From Rhizobium sp. ASV20 (GTDB lineage: Bacteria > Pseudomonadota > Alphaproteobacteria > Rhizobiales > Rhizobiaceae): DNA of 64,000 nucleotides. Every line of letters starts with the position of its first letter. Position 1 is the stretch's first letter. A program made the position numbers and the translations under genes. Shown here piece after piece: positions 26,537-35,372 of this stretch. Under the pieces are notes generated by a model. The model had not been told where the DNA came from and searched no databases. It saw only the letters and a program-made list of their open reading frames with translations. The DNA is taken from the NCBI RefSeq assembly GCF_016429015.1, contig NZ_JAELTU010000005.1, positions 24,835 through 88,834 of the forward strand, given 5' to 3'.

Positions 26537-26573
26537 CACCATGCTCCCCGACCGATTGGCGGGGAGCATGGTG
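26537..26573. other. Perfect 14-bp hairpin between liv binding protein and LivF genes
   Basis: CACCATGCTCCCCG (26537-26550) is exactly complementary to 26560-26573, with a nine-base loop. It begins seven bases after the binding-protein stop on the minus transcript. No T-run is adjacent, so a partial terminator or mRNA 3'-end stabiliser is likely. Confidence 0.6.
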
Positions 26574-26579
26574 TTCGGA

Positions 26580-27734
26580 TCACGGCGAAGGGACATCCGC
26601 GGCGTTCGGAACACCCTGGCTGACCAGCGACCGCTTGCCGCCATCGATGCGGACCAGCGAGACCGAACGCAACGGCATCCCCTTGGTGCCGGCATAGGTG
26701 ATGGCGCCGGTGACACCCTGCACGCCTTCAAGAGAGGCGACTGCATCGCGGATTGCCGTCGGCTCGACGCTGCCAGCCTTGGTGACAGCTGCCTCGATAA
26801 CCTTGCCGAGGTCATAGCCATTGGCGATATAGACCGTATCCGGGTCCTGTCCGAACTTCGCCTTGTACTTCGCGTTGAAGGCTGCAAGCGGGCTGCCGTC
26901 GACGGCAAAACCGGCGGTGGTGAAGACGACGCCATCGACAAGTGCACCAAGGCCGAATGTCGTTGGCGAGTCGATGCCATCGCTGCCGAGGATCGGCGTA
27001 TTGACGCCGGCGCCACGCAGCTGGCGGATGAAGGCGGGGAAATCCGGCTCATAGGCAGCCGTCATGATGACGTCGGGTGCCGGGTTCATAGCCTTGATCT
27101 TCGTCACTTCGGCGCTGAAGTCCTGCTGGCCCATGGCGAATGTGCCTTCGCCAACCAGCTCGCCACCCTTTGCCTTGAAGCTTGTGGCGAAGTATTCCGG
27201 CAGTTTCAGCGTGTAGGCTGTGTCGGGCGACTTCAGAATATAGGCCTTCTTGAAGCCCTTGTCCTTGGCGTAGCCTGCGAGAACGGCAGCCTGAACATTA
27301 TCGGCAGGATAGTTTCCGAACATGTAATCGCCGACCGCGAGCGGCATCGTCGGTGTCGTCGCGCAGAACGAGAAGGCCGGAATATGTGCCGCCTGGGTGA
27401 TCTGGCCGGCTGCGATCGAAGGATCGGCATCGCAAGGCGTGATCAGGATGCTGATGCCCTGATCGACAAGTTCCTGAGCGACGAGAGCAGTCTGGCCCGC
27501 ATCCGAGCGGGTGTCCTTGGCGACGAGCTTGATCGGGAATTTGCCAGCGATACCGCCAGCCGCATTGATCTCGTCGACCGCCATCTGCAGGCCTTTGAGC
27601 GATGGCTGGTCGTAAGGAGCGAGAGTGCCGGTCTGGGCCGTGGCCAGGCCAACGACGAGATCGTCTGCCAGGGCCGGAAGGGCCATGGCGCCAAGCGCGC
27701 TTGACAGGAAAAGAACCTTCAATGTCGACTTCAT
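26580..27734 (-). CDS. Branched-chain amino acid-type ABC importer, substrate-binding protein
   Basis: 384 residues from the ATG at 27734, which has AGAGGAG eight bases before it; in-frame sequence further upstream is shadow. The signal peptide (MKSTLKVLFLSSALGAMALP, cleavage after ALA) is followed by DDLVVGLATAQTGTLAPYDQ, the usual opening of LivK/AmiC-like periplasmic proteins, and GLQMAVDEINAAGGIAGK. It delivers its ligand to the LivH/LivM channel. The operon is divergent from an RpiR regulator and a four-enzyme catabolic operon, so the ligand is probably the substrate of those enzymes (inference). Confidence 0.9.
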   Translation of the reverse strand: MKSTLKVLFLSSALGAMALPALADDLVVGLATAQTGTLAPYDQPSLKGLQMAVDEINAAGGIAGKFPIKLVAKDTRSDAGQTALVAQELVDQGISILITPCDADPSIAAGQITQAAHIPAFSFCATTPTMPLAVGDYMFGNYPADNVQAAVLAGYAKDKGFKKAYILKSPDTAYTLKLPEYFATSFKAKGGELVGEGTFAMGQQDFSAEVTKIKAMNPAPDVIMTAAYEPDFPAFIRQLRGAGVNTPILGSDGIDSPTTFGLGALVDGVVFTTAGFAVDGSPLAAFNAKYKAKFGQDPDTVYIANGYDLGKVIEAAVTKAGSVEPTAIRDAVASLEGVQGVTGAITYAGTKGMPLRSVSLVRIDGGKRSLVSQGVPNAADVPSP

Positions 27735-27754
27735 TATTATTCTCCTCTGGATTG

Positions 27755-29635
27755 TTATGCCGTCTTGCCGCTCGTATGCGGATCGAGATTGAGTAAAGGT
27801 GCCTCGGTTTCGGATGGCGTGTGCTTTGCAGCCGAGCGGCGTCGGCCGATATAGGCCTCGATAACAGCGGGATTCGACTGGATCTCGGCCGGTGTACCGA
27901 TCGCGATCTGCTGCCCCTTGTTCAGGACCACGACGACATCGCAAAGACGCATGATGAGCTTGAGATCGTGCTCGACCACGAGGAGACCGAGGCGGTATTT
28001 CGTGCGGATCCGATCCAGCACGGCCATCAATTCCATCGTCTCTGCCGGGTTCATACCGGCAGCAGGCTCGTCAAGCAGCAAATAACGAGGCTTCAGCGCC
28101 AGGGCGCGGGCGATTTCGAGGCGGCGCTGCGCACCATAGGAGAGCGTCCCCGCCAGCTGGTCCGCGACGTCGCCGAGGCCGACCTCGAACAGCGCCTCGC
28201 TGGCAAGATCGACAGGATCCGCGCCATCGCGAGCTATCGCGCTTGCGGCAACCGTGACGTTTTCCAGCGCAGTCAGGTTCTTGAAGAGACGGATGTTCTG
28301 GAAGGTGCGCGCAAGGCCGGCAATCGGCACACGATGAACCGGCAGCGAAGCGACATCCACGCCGCCAACAGTCACCCGTCCGGTTGAGGGGGGCACCACG
28401 CCCGAGATACTGTTGATCAACGTCGACTTGCCGGCACCGTTCGGGCCGATAAGACCGGTAACGAGGCCCGGGCGGACTTCGAAATTGGCATCCTCGAGAG
28501 CAACGAGCCCGGAAAACCGCTTGCCGACATTTTCAACGCGCAGCACGTCACCTTCCGCTCCAGATGCTTCCATTGCCGCAGGTTTGGCGGCCGGATGTGC
28601 CTTCCCTGCAGCCAGGCGTCTCAGGAACGGCAGCTGCTCGTCGATCTCGCGCACGCCGAGAAGGCCGTCCTGCAGACGATACATCACAAGCAGGATCGCC
28701 AATCCAATGCCGATATCAGTCAGGCCGAAAACGGTCGGCAGCGAAAATAAGCCGAGATCGACGCCGCCTTCGAGCTTCCTCAGCAGTTCGACGATCACCA
28801 TGATGACCGCCGTGCCGATGACGGCACCGGAAACGGTGGTGATGCCGCCGAGGATCAGCATCGCGAGCAGCAGGAAGGTCAGGTTGAAATAAAAGTCCTT
28901 CGGTGAAAAAGCGCCGATGAAATGACCGAGCAGAACCCCGGCCGCACCCGACAGAACGGCCCCGAGAAGCCACGCGAGGAAGCGATGCAGCCGCACATTC
29001 ACTCCGACAGCAGTCGACGCAATCTCATCCTCGCGCGAAGCGCGTAGTTTCAAGCCTGCGCCTGAATCGCGATAGATGCGGGCAATGGCAACGGCAAGGA
29101 TCGCAAATGGCAAAGCCATCCAGATGGTTACCGCACGCGGTATTCCGAAGAAGGTCTGGCTGCCCCGGGTGAAGTCGCTCGATGCCACCAGTACGACGTG
29201 GACGATCACCAGAAAGCCGAGCGTGCAGATCGAAGCCGAGGATCCGGCAAGCCGCGCGACCGGAATACCGATGGCGACGGCCACCAGCGCTACAACGACG
29301 AGGGCGACCAGAAGCGCCGGAATGAAGGGTATGCCCCATCCCGCCAACCATGCCGGCAGATGCGGCAGGGCCGTCTTTTGTATGATCGGGCTGATGGTCA
29401 AGAGCCCCGCGGCGTAGGCCCCGATCGCCATGAAACCGGTGTTGCCGAATGAAATGATGCCGGAATTGCCGCTATAGACGGACGTGCCGATGACGGCGAC
29501 GACATAGATCAGGAACAGCGTCACCAGCCGTTCGCCGCCTCCCGGAAAGAGGCCTGCCGCCACGAGGGTCGCAATGACCAGGGGGAGCACCGTCGCAACG
29601 ATCCCGACGACGGTCCCACGCCTTATGCGCACCAT
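27755..29635 (-). CDS. LivM-LivG fusion: ABC importer permease joined to ATPase
   Basis: 626 residues. Residues about 1-320 are a LivM permease with about nine membrane segments (YSGNSGIISFGNTGFMAIGA is the LivM signature); after a 35-residue Ala/Pro/Lys linker, residues about 365-600 are a LivG ATPase with Walker A GPNGAGKST, signature LSYGAQRRLEIARAL and Walker B LLLDEPAAGMNP. GGGAGAATTCTG precedes the ATG. Such fusions are known in rhizobia and keep permease and ATPase in a 1:1 ratio. It is the first gene of the operon. A small stem (GGCCCA/TGGGCC, about 29658-29676) lies in the 5' leader. Confidence 0.9.
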   Translation of the reverse strand: MVRIRRGTVVGIVATVLPLVIATLVAAGLFPGGGERLVTLFLIYVVAVIGTSVYSGNSGIISFGNTGFMAIGAYAAGLLTISPIIQKTALPHLPAWLAGWGIPFIPALLVALVVVALVAVAIGIPVARLAGSSASICTLGFLVIVHVVLVASSDFTRGSQTFFGIPRAVTIWMALPFAILAVAIARIYRDSGAGLKLRASREDEIASTAVGVNVRLHRFLAWLLGAVLSGAAGVLLGHFIGAFSPKDFYFNLTFLLLAMLILGGITTVSGAVIGTAVIMVIVELLRKLEGGVDLGLFSLPTVFGLTDIGIGLAILLVMYRLQDGLLGVREIDEQLPFLRRLAAGKAHPAAKPAAMEASGAEGDVLRVENVGKRFSGLVALEDANFEVRPGLVTGLIGPNGAGKSTLINSISGVVPPSTGRVTVGGVDVASLPVHRVPIAGLARTFQNIRLFKNLTALENVTVAASAIARDGADPVDLASEALFEVGLGDVADQLAGTLSYGAQRRLEIARALALKPRYLLLDEPAAGMNPAETMELMAVLDRIRTKYRLGLLVVEHDLKLIMRLCDVVVVLNKGQQIAIGTPAEIQSNPAVIEAYIGRRRSAAKHTPSETEAPLLNLDPHTSGKTA

Positions 29636-29688
29636 CAGAATTCTCCCGATTTTTCAGGCCCAGGTTTTTTGGGCCGTTCCCGCAACAA

Positions 29689-29716
29689 ACGTTAATCGAG
29701 AAAATCAATATGTCAA
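29689..29716 (-). promoter_or_regulatory. Probable sigma-70 promoter of the liv operon
   Basis: On the minus strand a perfect -35 box TTGACA (29716-29711) is followed, after 16 bases, by TAACGT (29694-29689), a fair -10 box. Transcription would start near 29682, about 45 bases before the LivM-LivG start codon. Confidence 0.45.
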
Positions 29717-29718
29717 TC

Positions 29719-29758
29719 TTGTTTCAATTTCTGTTGACTGATAGCAATTATGTAACAA
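29719..29758. promoter_or_regulatory. Candidate RpiR operator half-sites between divergent operons
   Basis: TTGTTTCA (29719-29726) and TGTAACAA (29751-29758) are inverted copies with one mismatch, 24 bases apart, inside the divergent promoter region next to the -35 box at 29711-29716. The arrangement would allow the RpiR protein to act on both directions. The assignment is by eye only. Confidence 0.3.
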
Positions 29759-29803
29759 AATGAAGATCAGCGGACCAACGCCGATCGCAGGGGGAGATAG
29801 GAA

Positions 29804-30685
29804 GTGACCATTCGAGATCGCCTCACCGAGGGAGGCATCGATTTTACCCGCGCCGAACTCAAGATCGTGCGGCAGCTGCTATCGAACTATCCGGCAGCGG
29901 CCCTCAACACCGTGGCCAATCTCGCTTCGGCAGCCGACGTCAGCAATCCGACGGTCGTGCGCTTTGCCAACAAGCTGGGCTATGAGGGCTATGCGGAATT
30001 CCAGGCCGCCTTGCTGGACGAGGTGCAGGAACGCATGAGTTCGCCGCTGTCCATGCTCGACACTCGCAAGCCTTCGCTTGAGCAGGAAAATTTCTATCAG
30101 TACTTCATGCGCGCCAGCGTTCACGCGCTGGAATCCTCGATGCACATGTTGCCGCCCGACGATTTTGAGGCAGCAATCGATGCCGCCGCCGATCTCACTC
30201 TCAGGGTTCACTGTCTCGGCGGCCGCTTCAGCGGCTTCATGGCTGGACTTCTGTGGGCCCACATGAAGCAGTTGCGCCCCGACACTCGCTGGATCAATGG
30301 CTCACAGGCCGATCAAGTCGACCATCTGGTCGATTTCGGCAAGCGCGACGTCCTCTTCGTTTACGACTATCGGCGCTATCAGAACGATACGATCCGTTTT
30401 GCCCGCCAAGCGGCAAAGCAGGGTGCGAAGATCGTGCTGTTTACCGATCGGTGGCTGTCGCCCATTGCGCAGTTCGCCTCCGTCACCCTGACGTCAACCG
30501 TCGACACAGTGTCGCCCTACGATACGATGGTTCCGGCCATCGCGCAGACAGAAGCGCTGATCGCCGGCCTTACGGCGCGGCTCGCAACGCAATCCCGCCA
30601 GCGGATCGAACGCATGGAAGAGTTGCGCCGCAGCTACGCCATTACCGAAGACGCCTACACCACAGCAGTCGGCAGCGGGACGTGA
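29804..30685 (+). CDS. RpiR/MurR-family transcriptional regulator
   Basis: 293 residues. The N-terminal 75 residues are an RpiR-type helix-turn-helix (VANLASAADVSNPTVVRFAN for the recognition part, then KLGYEGYAEFQAAL), and residues about 125-260 form a SIS domain that in this family binds phosphosugars or related effectors. GGGGGAGATAGGAAG precedes the GTG start at 29804. It is divergent from the Liv operon and only 45 bp upstream of the hydrolase gene on the same strand, so it probably regulates both. The SIS domain here retains LGGRFSGFMAGLL and DYRRYQND as its visible loops; the effector is unknown. Confidence 0.88.
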   Translation: MTIRDRLTEGGIDFTRAELKIVRQLLSNYPAAALNTVANLASAADVSNPTVVRFANKLGYEGYAEFQAALLDEVQERMSSPLSMLDTRKPSLEQENFYQYFMRASVHALESSMHMLPPDDFEAAIDAAADLTLRVHCLGGRFSGFMAGLLWAHMKQLRPDTRWINGSQADQVDHLVDFGKRDVLFVYDYRRYQNDTIRFARQAAKQGAKIVLFTDRWLSPIAQFASVTLTSTVDTVSPYDTMVPAIAQTEALIAGLTARLATQSRQRIERMEELRRSYAITEDAYTTAVGSGT

Positions 30686-30730
30686 GATCCCGCGACAACG
30701 ACAAACCGAAATATCCTCTGGAGGACAGAC

Positions 30731-31393
30731 ATGGCCATGATTGAAATACAGTACGGCAAGGATCTGCTGCGGCGCGACAGCGCCTACGAACCCGGCATGA
30801 CCAGCGTGCTCTTTGTCGATATGCAGCGCATCTGGTGCGAGCCGAACCTCGACCCGACCCACCCACAGGATGCCGACAGCTACTATCACCGTCGCCTGCG
30901 TGATACGGTAATCCCGAACCAGGTTCGCATCCTGAATGCTGCTCGTGCCGCCGGCTGCAACGTGTTGCACACAATCATCGAGAGCCTGACGCTCGACGGC
31001 CGCGACCGGTCGCTGGACCACAAGCTTTCCGACATGCATGTGCCGAAGGGCGCGCCGGAAGGACAGGTGATCGACGCGCTGAAGCCGATCGACAACGAGA
31101 TCATCCTGCCGAAGACGTCCTCCGGCGTCTTCAACTCGACCAACATCGATTACGTACTGCGCAATCTCAATACGCGTTATCTCATCATTGCCGGCGTCGT
31201 GACGGATCAGTGCGTCGACATGGCCGTACGCGATGCCGCCGACCGCGGCTATCTGGTAACCGTGGTCGCGGATGCCTGCGCCACATACAGCCAGGAACGC
31301 CATGAAGGGGCTCTTCGCGCCTATTCCGGCTATTGCTGGACCACAAACACCGAAACCGTTGTCGATCGACTGAAGGGCCTCGCCGTGGCGTGA
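30731..31393 (+). CDS. Isochorismatase-family cysteine hydrolase
   Basis: 220 residues with TGGAGGAC before the ATG. The cysteine hydrolase triad is complete: Asp in VLFVDMQ (about residue 30), Lys in ILPKTSSGVF (about residue 121) and Cys in VVTDQCVDMAV (about residue 158). The family includes N-carbamoylsarcosine amidase, nicotinamidase and biuret or ureidoacrylate hydrolases, so C-N hydrolysis of an amide or carbamoyl compound is likely. No signal peptide. First structural gene after RpiR; the next gene is a glutamine-synthetase homologue 46 bp downstream. An amide-type substrate imported by the neighbouring Liv system would fit (inference). Confidence 0.85.
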   Translation: MAMIEIQYGKDLLRRDSAYEPGMTSVLFVDMQRIWCEPNLDPTHPQDADSYYHRRLRDTVIPNQVRILNAARAAGCNVLHTIIESLTLDGRDRSLDHKLSDMHVPKGAPEGQVIDALKPIDNEIILPKTSSGVFNSTNIDYVLRNLNTRYLIIAGVVTDQCVDMAVRDAADRGYLVTVVADACATYSQERHEGALRAYSGYCWTTNTETVVDRLKGLAVA

Positions 31394-31439
31394 TCTCCGC
31401 CGGCGGCTTCTTTTCGCAGACACGAAACAAGGGGAACTC

Positions 31440-32786
31440 ATGAGCGACAACAGCAACGGCAAGGCAACCTCCGACCTGATGGAGCTTGCCACCTTCGTCA
31501 CCACCGATATCGCCGGCATCACCCGAGGCCGCAGCTTTGCTGCCGCCGAGATCGACAGCTACTTGCGCAAGGGCGTCGGCTGGGTGCCGGCCAACCTGGC
31601 ACTGACGCCATTCGACCTGATTGCCGATCCCAACCCCTGGGGCTCGTCCGGTGATCTCCGGCTGATGGCGGATCCCGACAGCAAAGCGCGCGTCACCTGC
31701 CTGCCCGACGTCACACCGCTGCATTTCTATCACTCGGATATCACCAATCTGAAGGGTGAGCCCTGGGAATGCTGCGTGCGCAGTTTCCTGAAGGCAACGA
31801 TTTCGGAATTCGAACGCGAGGCCGGGCTCAAGGTTGTCGCCGCGGTCGAACAGGAATTCCAGCTTCTTGGCGTCGACTGGCCGGCTGCTCCCTCCTTCGG
31901 TCTGCGCGCACAGCGCCGCGCCGAGCCCTTCGGTCCACTGCTGATGACGGCGCTGAAGGAAGCCGGTGCGGAGCCGGAAATGTTCCTGCCGGAATACGGC
32001 AAGGATCAATTTGAAATCACCTGCCGCCCCGCGCCTGCTCTTGCGGCCGCCGACCGAGGAGCGACCATTCGCGCCGTCACCAAGGAAGTGGCGGCGCTCT
32101 TCGGCTGGAACGCCAGCTTCGCGCCGAAGACCGACCCGAACGGCGTCGGCAACGGCGTGCATCTGCATGTGAGCTTTACCGATCTTCAGGGTAATCCGGT
32201 CACCTTCGACGCATCGCGTCCGGGGCGGCTTTCCAAGATTGCCGGATCGTTCGCGGCCGGTGTCATCAAACACCTGCCGGCGCTCGCGGCATTTACCGCG
32301 CCCTCGGTGCTCTCCTACATGCGCCTCGTACCGCATCACTGGAGCGCTGCCTTCACCTGCCTCGGCGAGAAAAACCGCGAGGCCACGCTGCGCATTTGCC
32401 CGACGCTGGACCTGCCGGGAAGCGATCCAGCCAAGCAGTTCAACATGGAGTATCGCGCCGCAGACGCCTGCGCCAGTCCGCACCTGTCGCTGGCCGTCGT
32501 CCTCAAGGCCGGCCTCGAAGGCATAAGAGCGGGGCTCGCGCAGCCACCATTGATCAACTCGGACCCGTCGAATTTTTCGGCGGAAGAACAGGCAGAGCTC
32601 GGAGTTCGCCGCCTGCCGTCGAGCCTTTCCGAAGCCCTCGACACGCTGGCTGCCGACGAAACCGTGACCGGCTGGTTCTCCAAGGATTTCCTCGATTGCT
32701 ACTTCGCCATGAAGCGCAAGGAGATCGAGATCGTTGCGGACCTTTCGCCCGAAGCGCTCTGCGCTCGTTACGCCTCCGTATATTAA
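31440..32786 (+). CDS. Glutamine-synthetase-family protein (type III-like/gamma-glutamyl ligase class)
   Basis: 448 residues with AAGGGGA before the ATG. The GS catalytic core is recognisable: VEQEFQLL (first metal Glu), YGKDQFEITC, GNGVHLHVSF (the NGxHxH-type loop) and CLGEKNREATLRICP. The N-terminal beta-grasp part is short, and there is no Tyr-adenylylation site pattern of GlnA, so this is not the housekeeping enzyme. Homologues of this class (PuuA, IpuC, GlnT types) ligate glutamate to an amine rather than to ammonia. In this operon it is flanked by a C-N hydrolase and an N-formylglutamate amidohydrolase homologue, which supports gamma-glutamylation of an amine as an intermediate step (inference). 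Confidence 0.82.
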   Translation: MSDNSNGKATSDLMELATFVTTDIAGITRGRSFAAAEIDSYLRKGVGWVPANLALTPFDLIADPNPWGSSGDLRLMADPDSKARVTCLPDVTPLHFYHSDITNLKGEPWECCVRSFLKATISEFEREAGLKVVAAVEQEFQLLGVDWPAAPSFGLRAQRRAEPFGPLLMTALKEAGAEPEMFLPEYGKDQFEITCRPAPALAAADRGATIRAVTKEVAALFGWNASFAPKTDPNGVGNGVHLHVSFTDLQGNPVTFDASRPGRLSKIAGSFAAGVIKHLPALAAFTAPSVLSYMRLVPHHWSAAFTCLGEKNREATLRICPTLDLPGSDPAKQFNMEYRAADACASPHLSLAVVLKAGLEGIRAGLAQPPLINSDPSNFSAEEQAELGVRRLPSSLSEALDTLAADETVTGWFSKDFLDCYFAMKRKEIEIVADLSPEALCARYASVY

Positions 32787-32796
32787 TGGATGGATC

Positions 32797-33618
32797 ATGA
32801 CTTCGACGACGGCCATCAAACGCCCGGAAAACCGGTGGCGACACGACCCGCAGCTGCCACTGCTGGCGATCGACGAACCGCCGCCTTATGCGGTCGTCAA
32901 CCCTGACGGCAGCTCACCCTACGTGCTTTTGTGCGAACACGCATCAAACCGCATCCCCCGGGCGCTCGGCGATCTGGGGCTGCCGGAAGCCGAACGCCAA
33001 CGCCACATTGCCTGGGACATCGGCGTCTCGGCTCTTGCTCAATATCTGAGCCAGACGCTCGACGCGCCCTTGTTCATGGCCAATTATTCGCGCCTTGTGA
33101 TCGACTGCAATCGGCCTTTGGGTGCGCCGACCGCCATCCCGGAGGTCAGCGAAACCACCACGGTGCCGGGCAACCTCGATCTCAGCGACGCCGAAAAGGC
33201 AACTCGCGTCAATAGCTTGTTCAAGCCATTCGCCAATGCCGTTTCGAGGCGGCTCGATCTGAGGCAGGCTGAGGGAAAGCGGACACTGATCGTCGGCATC
33301 CACAGCTTCACGCCGATTTTCTTCGGCAACCGACGTCCCTGGCAGGCAGGCATCCTCTATCGGGATGCCGAGGCCTTCGCCAGATCGCTGATCCGCTCGC
33401 TGAGCGCCGATCCCGATCTCACCGTCGGCGACAACCAGCCCTACAATATTCATCCGGACGAAGACTACACGGTGCCGGTGCATGCCGATGGGCGGGGGCT
33501 CCCCGGCGCCCTGATTGAAGTGCGCCACGACCTGATCGACACGCTCGCCGGTGTAAACCATTGGGGAGCCTGCCTCACCTGCTGCCTCGAAACCGCGCTG
33601 GAGGAATGCCCGGAATGA
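32797..33618 (+). CDS. N-formylglutamate amidohydrolase-family protein
   Basis: 273 residues from the ATG at 32797, ten bases after the previous stop, with a weak GGATGG site. LLCEHASNRIP (His ligand), VIDCNRP and VGIHSFTPIF are the conserved blocks of the N-formylglutamate amidohydrolase (HutG-type) family; ALIEVRHDLIDT near the C-terminus is also typical. HutG removes formate from N-formylglutamate in histidine degradation, but no hut genes are near. Next to a glutamate ligase homologue, hydrolysis of a glutamyl or N-acyl amide is more likely than histidine catabolism (inference). Confidence 0.82.
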   Translation: MTSTTAIKRPENRWRHDPQLPLLAIDEPPPYAVVNPDGSSPYVLLCEHASNRIPRALGDLGLPEAERQRHIAWDIGVSALAQYLSQTLDAPLFMANYSRLVIDCNRPLGAPTAIPEVSETTTVPGNLDLSDAEKATRVNSLFKPFANAVSRRLDLRQAEGKRTLIVGIHSFTPIFFGNRRPWQAGILYRDAEAFARSLIRSLSADPDLTVGDNQPYNIHPDEDYTVPVHADGRGLPGALIEVRHDLIDTLAGVNHWGACLTCCLETALEECPE

Positions 33619-34931
33619 CGGAAGCGCTCTACGACCGCGATGGCAAGGCCATCGGCTCCTTGCAAAAGCTGCGATTTTTTCCTCTCGCGATCACCGGAGG
33701 CAAAGGCGCGACCCTGATCGAGGAAGGCGGCCGTGAGCTCATAGATTTTTCCGGAGCATGGGGCGCGGCAAGCCTCGGCTACGGTCACCCCGCGATTGTC
33801 GAAGCAGTCTCGCGCGCGGTTGCCAATCCGGCAGGCGCAAGCATTCTGTCAGCCTCGAACGAGCCGGCCGTGGCGCTGGCCGAAAAGCTGCTGGCGTCGT
33901 TTCCTGGCGAGGACACCCACAAGGTCTGGTTCGGCCATTCCGGTTCAGACGCCAACGAAGCGGTCTCTCGAGCCGTGATGGAGGCGACCGGCCGCACCGG
34001 CCTCGTCTCCTTCAGCGGCGCCTATCACGGCTGTACCATCGGTTCGATGGCATTTTCCGGCCATACCGTGCAGGCGGGAGCTGCAAAGGCAGACGGTTTG
34101 CTGCAGCTTCCTTACCCCGATCCCTATCGGCCCTACCGCGACGACCCGAGCGGAGACGCTGTTCTCGAGCTTTTCCAAGCGAAGCTGCAGGAGGCCGCGC
34201 CCAAATCCTTTGCCGCAGCCTTCATCGAGCCGATCCTGTCGGATGGCGGCGTGATCGTGCCACCCGAAGGCTTCCTCCGGAAGTTTGCCGCTCTATGCCG
34301 GGAACACGACATCCTCACCGTCTGCGACGAGGTAAAGGTCGGCCTTGGTCGCAGCGGAAAACTGCATTGCTTCGAGCAGGAGGGGTTCGTCCCGGACATT
34401 CTGGTCCTTGGGAAGGGGCTGGGTGGCGGTCTGCCGCTATCGGCGGTCATCGCACCAGCCAGGATCCTTGACTGTGCAAGTGCCTTTGCCATGCAGACGT
34501 TGCACGGGAATCCCGTTTGTGCAGCCGCAGGCCTCGCCGTCCTCGACACGATTGAAAAAGAGAACCTTCCTGATGCCGCCAGACAGAAGGGGCAAACGCT
34601 ACGCCGCGAATTGCTGCGGCTCGCCGACAAGCACGCCCTCATCGGCGATGTGCGCGGCCGGGGGCTCGCTTGCGGCGTCGAGCTCATTGAAGAGAGCGGC
34701 AACCGTATTCCGGCCAAACGCGAAACAGCAAAGCTCATCTATCGCGCCTACGAGCTCGGGCTCGTACTCTACTACGTCGGCATGAGCGGCAATGTTCTCG
34801 AGATCACGCCACCACTGACGATTACCGAAGACGAAATCAACCGGGCGATCAATATCCTCGACCAGGCTTTCACCGATATCTCCAACGGCCTCGTCCCGGA
34901 TTCGATCATCGAAGGCTTTGCCGCCTGGTAG
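33615..34931 (+). CDS. Class III pyridoxal-phosphate aminotransferase
   Basis: 438 residues from the ATG at 33615 (overlap ATGA with the previous gene; GAGGA nine bases before). An ATG at 33606 in the same frame is an alternative. The PLP-binding Lys is in LGKGLGGGLPLSAV (about residue 270), the Asp that holds the pyridine nitrogen is in VCDEVKVGLGRSG, and FGHSGSDANEA is the N-terminal phosphate-side motif. The class includes 4-aminobutyrate, beta-alanine, omega-amino acid and 2,2-dialkylglycine enzymes. It is the last gene of the RpiR operon, and would pass an amino compound to an aldehyde or keto acid. The substrate cannot be named. Confidence 0.88.
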   Translation: MTEALYDRDGKAIGSLQKLRFFPLAITGGKGATLIEEGGRELIDFSGAWGAASLGYGHPAIVEAVSRAVANPAGASILSASNEPAVALAEKLLASFPGEDTHKVWFGHSGSDANEAVSRAVMEATGRTGLVSFSGAYHGCTIGSMAFSGHTVQAGAAKADGLLQLPYPDPYRPYRDDPSGDAVLELFQAKLQEAAPKSFAAAFIEPILSDGGVIVPPEGFLRKFAALCREHDILTVCDEVKVGLGRSGKLHCFEQEGFVPDILVLGKGLGGGLPLSAVIAPARILDCASAFAMQTLHGNPVCAAAGLAVLDTIEKENLPDAARQKGQTLRRELLRLADKHALIGDVRGRGLACGVELIEESGNRIPAKRETAKLIYRAYELGLVLYYVGMSGNVLEITPPLTITEDEINRAINILDQAFTDISNGLVPDSIIEGFAAW

Positions 34932-35372
34932 GCGCCGCTCCAGATGGAGCCTTGAAACCCCAAACATTTTTTGCCGCGCTTGCCGGAAAGATGACCGAAT
35001 TCGCGTTTGGCTTGACGATGGGCTGAAAACGCCAGATTGTGTCAGGTGCCCGCACAATCCCAACCTGAGTTAGGTTGCGGTGGGGAAATTGCTGGGGCGG
35101 GCACACGGATACTGGAACCTGAACGAGGAGCGACATGGTCCTCAGCGGTAGACTGATACCCATGCGATGGCCGCCAAATGCTGGTTCTACGCGCCTGCGC
35201 GAAGCGTTCGCGCCACTACGCGGCACAAAAGGTTACTTTTTTTTAATCTGCCGCAAAATCCACTTTCCTTTTGCCTGGGTAGCTCGTAAGCCGCCTGCGC
35301 TGCAGCTGCCGTTGGCGCCGCCGGACACGGCAAGCAGACGCAATTTTGGAAATCAATGAATCAGGGACCGAA
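34932..35372. other. Intergenic region before the peptide synthetase gene
   Basis: 441 bp with no supported gene. Just after the aminotransferase a short inverted repeat GCTCC/GGAGC (34938-34952) could be a weak terminator. A small repeat CAACCT/AGGTTG (about 35061-35077) lies in the middle. An open frame at 35135-35359 has no ribosome site or recognisable content. The promoter of the synthetase gene must lie here, probably in the T-rich part around 35230-35260. Confidence 0.4.

Noticed and set aside
32797..33618. Assigning the N-formylglutamate amidohydrolase homologue to histidine degradation
   Set aside because: No other hut gene in the window, and its operon partners point to an amine or amide pathway.
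35135..35359. 74-codon frame before the synthetase gene
   Set aside because: No ribosome site and no recognisable content; most likely leader or promoter DNA.
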